A stretch of DNA of 64,000 bases from Leptonema illini DSM 21528 (GTDB lineage Bacteria; Spirochaetota; Leptospiria; Leptospirales; Leptonemataceae), in contig NZ_JH597773.1 in the NCBI RefSeq assembly GCF_000243335.1, positions 3,404,156 to 3,468,155 on the forward strand, read 5' to 3'. Positions 60,390 to 64,000 of the stretch are shown one piece after another (the first letter of the stretch is position 1; each line of letters starts with the position of its first letter). Both the position numbers and the translations under genes were made by a program. The notes under the pieces were generated by a model. The model had not been told where the DNA came from and searched no databases. It saw only the letters and a list, made by a program, of their open reading frames with translations.

Positions 60390-61637
60390 ATGAAAAGAAC
60401 TCTCACAGCAATCCTTATTCTATCCGCCGTTTCATCGTTTTCAAGCTGCCGGAAGGGCGAGGAAGCTCTGGTCAGTCATCTGTTTAACCAGCGCATGCTC
60501 GTATTCCTCAAAGGTACGTACGCAACCGACTACCCGCTCGGATGGGAAGAGATCAACGGCAACGCGCTTTTCGTCGATGCCAGCGAGCCTACGGACGTGT
60601 CAGGGCTGCCGGCCTACGATGCTCTGCCCATATTCCTTGACGTCGGCGAGATCAGGCTTTCGACAAAGGGTTATCTGTCTACTCTCGGCGAGCTTGACGA
60701 TGAGAAAGATGCCGAGAAATTCTGGGATGTACTTTCGCCGACACGACAGGTTTATTGCAGTCCTACTTTCGTCCTTTTAAACAACGATAATTCGTGCATC
60801 GATAAAGCCGGTTATATAAATTTCGTCGAGCTTTTCAACGGCCGAGGAGCGACCTATCCTTCGCGAGACGTCGGTCCTGGGGCCTATCAGCACGCCGGTG
60901 TCTATGTACGTACATTCTTCACCGGTCATCTGAGGCAGAGCGGTACGGCGCCTGTCGATACCGTTTACAAGGTTAACGGCTACCGTATGAACTGGATCCT
61001 CGGTTACGATCCGGGCATTGATGCTGCGATGCGCAGCGTTCTGCCGAGCCAGTGGTTTCCGCTACACCATACGACTCATCCGGGCATGCAGAATTCCATG
61101 TATGTTACGGGCGAGTACATTCCTCTCGGCATCGAGATTCGCTTTAACATCAAAGAGAATCTCATGGTTCACAGCTTCGTCCCTTCTGATAACTCTGACC
61201 CGGCGACCGTCGTGGGTATAAGCGACTGGCGAAGACCGCACACAAGCGAAATCGATATGGGCGGGAACGTGCTGACGCGGGCTCGTATCTTTTATCCTGA
61301 CTTTACCAGAACGGTTCGCGTTTCGGGTGGAACAAAGGATATTCGCTATTATTACGCTATTTACTATCAGGGGGAATGTATCGACGGATTTGGTAACCCT
61401 ACGTGCATCCGTGACCTGGATCAGCTTCCTCTGGCAGCGACGCCGGTTCGCGCCGGGAACGACAACCGTATGACTTACATCATGCCGGGAAGCTACGTCA
61501 TTCAATGCCGTTATGACGCCGTCCGCGATGGTTATCCAGAACAGGTTCTCTCTGAAAAGAACTTTGAACTGCCGGCTGAACTGGGCGAATTCAATATATC
61601 CTGCGTCTGCGGCGGCGGCGCAAACGACTGCAGCTGA
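60390..61637 (+). CDS. Hypothetical lipoprotein
   Basis: 415 residues. Lipoprotein signal ends SSFSSC (Cys20). The mature part is beta-rich with several Cys, two 'HHTTH' and 'H' clusters near the middle ('WFPLHHTTHPGMQNSMYVTGEYIPLGIEIRFNIKEN') and a Cys-rich end 'ISCVCGGGANDC'. Its lipid-anchored, presumably outer-membrane position and 3-base spacing from the barrel gene suggest a pair. No known family recognised. Confidence 0.75.
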   Translation: MKRTLTAILILSAVSSFSSCRKGEEALVSHLFNQRMLVFLKGTYATDYPLGWEEINGNALFVDASEPTDVSGLPAYDALPIFLDVGEIRLSTKGYLSTLGELDDEKDAEKFWDVLSPTRQVYCSPTFVLLNNDNSCIDKAGYINFVELFNGRGATYPSRDVGPGAYQHAGVYVRTFFTGHLRQSGTAPVDTVYKVNGYRMNWILGYDPGIDAAMRSVLPSQWFPLHHTTHPGMQNSMYVTGEYIPLGIEIRFNIKENLMVHSFVPSDNSDPATVVGISDWRRPHTSEIDMGGNVLTRARIFYPDFTRTVRVSGGTKDIRYYYAIYYQGECIDGFGNPTCIRDLDQLPLAATPVRAGNDNRMTYIMPGSYVIQCRYDAVRDGYPEQVLSEKNFELPAELGEFNISCVCGGGANDCS

Positions 61638-61671
61638 CGATGAAATGCTGTAGTTGACCCAATCAAAAAAG

Positions 61672-61702
61672 AGGCTCTGCTATGATGCAGAGCCTTCTTC
61701 GT
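61672..61702 (+). terminator. Terminator-like hairpin after the lipoprotein gene
   Basis: AGGCTCTGC (61672-61680), loop TATGAT, GCAGAGCCT (61687-61695), then TCTTCGTTT. An A6 run just before the stem allows use from the minus strand too, for the thioesterase gene ending at 61741. Confidence 0.75.
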
Positions 61703-61740
61703 TTCATGGCTTAACAGCACTTTCACAAACTGCCTCAGGG

Positions 61741-62331
61741 CTATCTCGATTGAATCGTCGGATTCTCTTTTTCAAGCTTCAGACGCCGGCGAATTTCCTT
61801 CGCACGTCTGCGGTTCGCTTCAATCAATCGCAACGACTTCTCGGTAAACTCCTCGCTGTGTTTTCCCTGAAACATGCGCCTTGTTAACCTTTCCGGAAGA
61901 ACGTACCAGCTTGCGCTCGAACTTACGTGGATCTCATTGGCATCGTTGAAAATCACCGCTCGCGTGTAAAGCCTGCGCTTTCGCACGGCCGTTAGCCAGG
62001 CACGTACATGAAACGCGGTATCCAGAGGCGTCGCCTTGTGATAGTTCATGTGCAGTTTTTCGGTCATCACGACATGACCGACGTGGAAACAGAGGCATCC
62101 CTGGGCCTCGTCGAGAAGGGTAGCCAGCATACCGCCATGTGAGAAACCCGGCGCCCCCTCAAAATGCTGTGCAGGCGTGTAGGAGAACCGCACTTCACCC
62201 GTTTTTTCGTCGAAGGTGAAGTCCGCATGGAGTCCTTTCTCGTTCTCCTCCCCGCATCCATAGCAGTTCGGGTGATGCCAGTCTCTTCCCGTCAGGCTGG
62301 CGCCCTGAAAATGGGACTGGTTCAGATTCAT
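61741..62331 (-). CDS. PaaI-like thioesterase (hotdog fold)
   Basis: 196 residues. Hotdog fold: 'NCYGCGEENEKGLHADFTF', 'HFEGAPGFSHGGMLATLLDEAQGCLC' with the HGGxxxxLLDE helix and catalytic acid, then 'MNYHKATPLDTAFHVRAWLTAV'. Hydrolyses acyl-CoA thioesters, probably aromatic or short-chain. A C-terminal basic helix of about 45 residues extends the family length. Lies upstream of prmA's 3' end by 30 bases on the same strand. Confidence 0.88.
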   Translation of the reverse strand: MNLNQSHFQGASLTGRDWHHPNCYGCGEENEKGLHADFTFDEKTGEVRFSYTPAQHFEGAPGFSHGGMLATLLDEAQGCLCFHVGHVVMTEKLHMNYHKATPLDTAFHVRAWLTAVRKRRLYTRAVIFNDANEIHVSSSASWYVLPERLTRRMFQGKHSEEFTEKSLRLIEANRRRAKEIRRRLKLEKENPTIQSR

Positions 62332-62361
62332 GCTGCCAGTTTTGGGTGAAGGGGCGTCGGG

Positions 62362-63273
62362 TCAATGTTCCTGACGATGCAGATCGAGCAGTATCCAGCC
62401 GTCATCGGTCTTCTGCTCATGACAGATCCACGACTCTCCAAAAAGTCGCATGAAGGCGTCTCGCGCCTCTTCAAGAACCCCTGAGACGACGAGCCTACCG
62501 CAGTTCAATCCGTCGATGATGCGTCGATACTCGACAAAGATGTTCATCGTTATATTGGCAAGGATAACGTCATAGCGACGACTCTGAATCTGCGGAAGAT
62601 CCCATCCTCCTTCCAGTATCTCAAAACGATCCGGGGCGATTCCGTTCTCAAGCAGGTTCTCGCGCGAGGCATTGACCGCATTGCCGTCAATATCGAAACC
62701 GGTCGCGTACTTCGCCCCTTTCTTGAGAGCGGCCAGTGCAAGGATACCCGAACCACACCCCGCATCAAGCACCGTCTTTCCCTCAAAACAATGTGCGTCG
62801 ATGAACTGCACCATCATCTGCGTCGTGGCGTGTCGTCCTGTTCCGAAAGCAAGGCCTGGATCAAGGTAGAGCGGAATGAATCCGTCCGAAAATTGCGCGA
62901 TAAACTCGCTCTCTTTTGGCGTTCCGCGGTGCCAGTTGGGAACGACGCCAAAATGTTCTGACAGGCGAAGAGGCTCGTAGTGCTCCTTGTACGCCTCCAT
63001 ATAGTTCTGGCGGTTAACGGAGCTTTCGGCGATCACGTAGTCGTCAAAACCTATCGAAAGCAGAAGACTTTCCAGGTCCCAGCGCGCCATTGCGTATCCG
63101 GCGGGAAAATACAGCTTCATCACCGACCGATCAGATCTGAGTCCTTCTTCATAAAGGACCTCGAAATAACCGGTCATCTTTTCCAGAATGCCGTTGTCAA
63201 GAAGCGGAGTCACTTCAAGGGAACGTTCACGGGGAATGTCGAGGATCACCTCGATAAATACTTCGTCCTTCAT
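62362..63273 (-). CDS. prmA: Ribosomal protein L11 methyltransferase
   Basis: 303 residues. Trimethylates L11. 'FGTGRHATTQMMVQFIDAHCFEGKTVLDAGCGSGILALAALKKGAKYATGFDIDGNAVNASRENLLENGI' contains the SAM-binding GxGSGIL and acidic residues; 'DVILANITMNIFVEYRRII' carries the NxxA motif. N-terminal substrate domain about 1-120. Cytoplasmic. Confidence 0.93.
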   Translation of the reverse strand: MKDEVFIEVILDIPRERSLEVTPLLDNGILEKMTGYFEVLYEEGLRSDRSVMKLYFPAGYAMARWDLESLLLSIGFDDYVIAESSVNRQNYMEAYKEHYEPLRLSEHFGVVPNWHRGTPKESEFIAQFSDGFIPLYLDPGLAFGTGRHATTQMMVQFIDAHCFEGKTVLDAGCGSGILALAALKKGAKYATGFDIDGNAVNASRENLLENGIAPDRFEILEGGWDLPQIQSRRYDVILANITMNIFVEYRRIIDGLNCGRLVVSGVLEEARDAFMRLFGESWICHEQKTDDGWILLDLHRQEH

Positions 63274-63279
63274 GCGATG

Positions 63280-64000
63280 TCAGAAGGCCTCGTCACTTTT
63301 TTGAGATTCCTGTCCCGAATCCGACGCGGCCCCCTCTTCTTCGGGAGGAGGAGCGGGAGCGGTAGAATCCTTTGTAGAGGCCTGAAAATCCTCTTCGGAT
63401 AACTCAAGAACGCCGCCGTAAAGATCTCCGTTCTCAAGACGTCTGCCCAGAACGTGAGCGAAGGCATACGTGTCCCGGATGATCTCTTTCATCTTGCGGC
63501 CGTTCATGAGTTTGGACTGATCGGCTTCGAGATCCATCACGAAAACGTCGTTTGGATTGAGCACGACTCTTCCGCCTTCCTTCATATCTTTCAAGAGGAC
63601 GGCAAGCAGCTTCTCGATTCGGTTCATGTAATTCTTGATCGCCATGCGAACCTCTCGCCCCGTTTTGCCGCGGCGAGTTTCGAACATAGAGACCTTCTTC
63701 GCATGCTCCACATAGTTGCCCGTCTTCGAGCCTTCGTCGAGAGCCTTCCTGTACTCTATATAGTCGTGGTAGTAGGCGCGGAACATATCATGGCATGATC
63801 GAATATTCTGGTAGGCATCGGTCAGATCCTGCTTCAGGTTAACGCGCACTCCGCTCTGCACTATGGGCTCGAGCTGAAGGCGATTCGTCGTAAGAATGAA
63901 AGCGAACTGATCATCGAAAAACTTCAGCAGCATGTACGAGAGAAAGGCCTTATCGTGCAGATCGGCCTGGACGTATTCGTTCTTCGCATCGTAAGCCTCG
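63280..64000 (-). CDS. Unrecognised protein, N-terminus beyond the window
   Basis: The frame continues past the edge without a stop, so only the C-terminal ~240 residues are seen. Helical and charged, with 'DDQFAFILTTNRLQLEPIVQSGVRVNLKQDLTDAYQNIRSCHDMFRAYYHDYIEYRKALDE', 'AIKNYMNRIEKLLAVLLKDMKEGGRVVLNPNDVFVMD' and a Pro/Glu/Ser-rich disordered end. I do not recognise the family; similar proteins may exist in spirochaetes. Its stop is 6 bases before prmA's start, and the two are on the same strand, so they are probably co-transcribed. Confidence 0.7.
   Translation of the reverse strand, partial: EAYDAKNEYVQADLHDKAFLSYMLLKFFDDQFAFILTTNRLQLEPIVQSGVRVNLKQDLTDAYQNIRSCHDMFRAYYHDYIEYRKALDEGSKTGNYVEHAKKVSMFETRRGKTGREVRMAIKNYMNRIEKLLAVLLKDMKEGGRVVLNPNDVFVMDLEADQSKLMNGRKMKEIIRDTYAFAHVLGRRLENGDLYGGVLELSEEDFQASTKDSTAPAPPPEEEGAASDSGQESQKSDEAF

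Overview
The window most resembles the chromosome of a Leptospiraceae spirochaete with moderate GC content (roughly 53-55% by eye), most likely a Leptonema-type organism rather than a low-GC Leptospira. The best single indicator is a convincing LipL21 lipoprotein gene (44249-44833). Supporting signs are many spirochaete-style lipoproteins, a chemoreceptor, large c-di-GMP proteins and a MurA with Asp in place of the catalytic Cys. The species call is inference; no rRNA, tRNA, CRISPR array, transposase or prophage was recognised.

Region by region. 1-7.1 kb looks accessory: the tail of a molybdopterin oxidoreductase, an EEP-family nuclease/phosphatase, a RibD/DHFR-like reductase, a DUF4272 gene broken by a one-base frameshift, two paralogous membrane proteins, a NERD nuclease-like gene, and two copies of a C-rich dispersed repeat. 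7.1-16.8 kb carries a GH1 beta-glucosidase, a SWIM-SNF2 helicase, a TerC membrane protein, an LvaA/LvaB-like kinase pair coupled to a histidine phosphatase, SerB and a UPF0114 membrane protein. 16.9-24.1 kb has two zinc-free quinone oxidoreductases, a two-gene NADAR plus KptA operon, a PAS-GGDEF diguanylate cyclase and murA with a long inverted repeat upstream. 24.1-32 kb holds a YceI protein, a 48-residue lysine-rich histone-like protein, a sterol-desaturase-family hydroxylase, a GGDEF-EAL protein, a cNMP-patatin phospholipase and purF.

32-44 kb contains a small lipoprotein, Fe/Mn superoxide dismutase, a chemoreceptor, FolE2, MnmC, an M50-like protease, UDP-glucuronate decarboxylase, a TetR regulator, a DUF2079 membrane protein and a large lipoprotein. 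44-52 kb is envelope-dominated: LipL21, two lytic transglycosylases, MscS, LemA with two TPM-domain proteins, a GDSL lipoprotein with a beta-barrel partner, and a bactofilin. 52-64 kb has Lon, a TMEM43-like protein, a periplasmic repeat-like protein, DUF2225, TruA, an outer-membrane protein with a lipoprotein partner, a thioesterase, PrmA and the 3' part of an unrecognised gene.

Taken together this is a housekeeping backbone (purF, serB, murA, sodB, folE2, mnmC, lon, truA, prmA) with many envelope genes. The least conventional elements are the NADAR-KptA operon, the LvaAB-like pair without its usual dehydrogenase beside it, the lysine-rich micro-gene whose end is shared with its neighbour's terminator, and short palindromic motifs inserted in frame into coding sequences.
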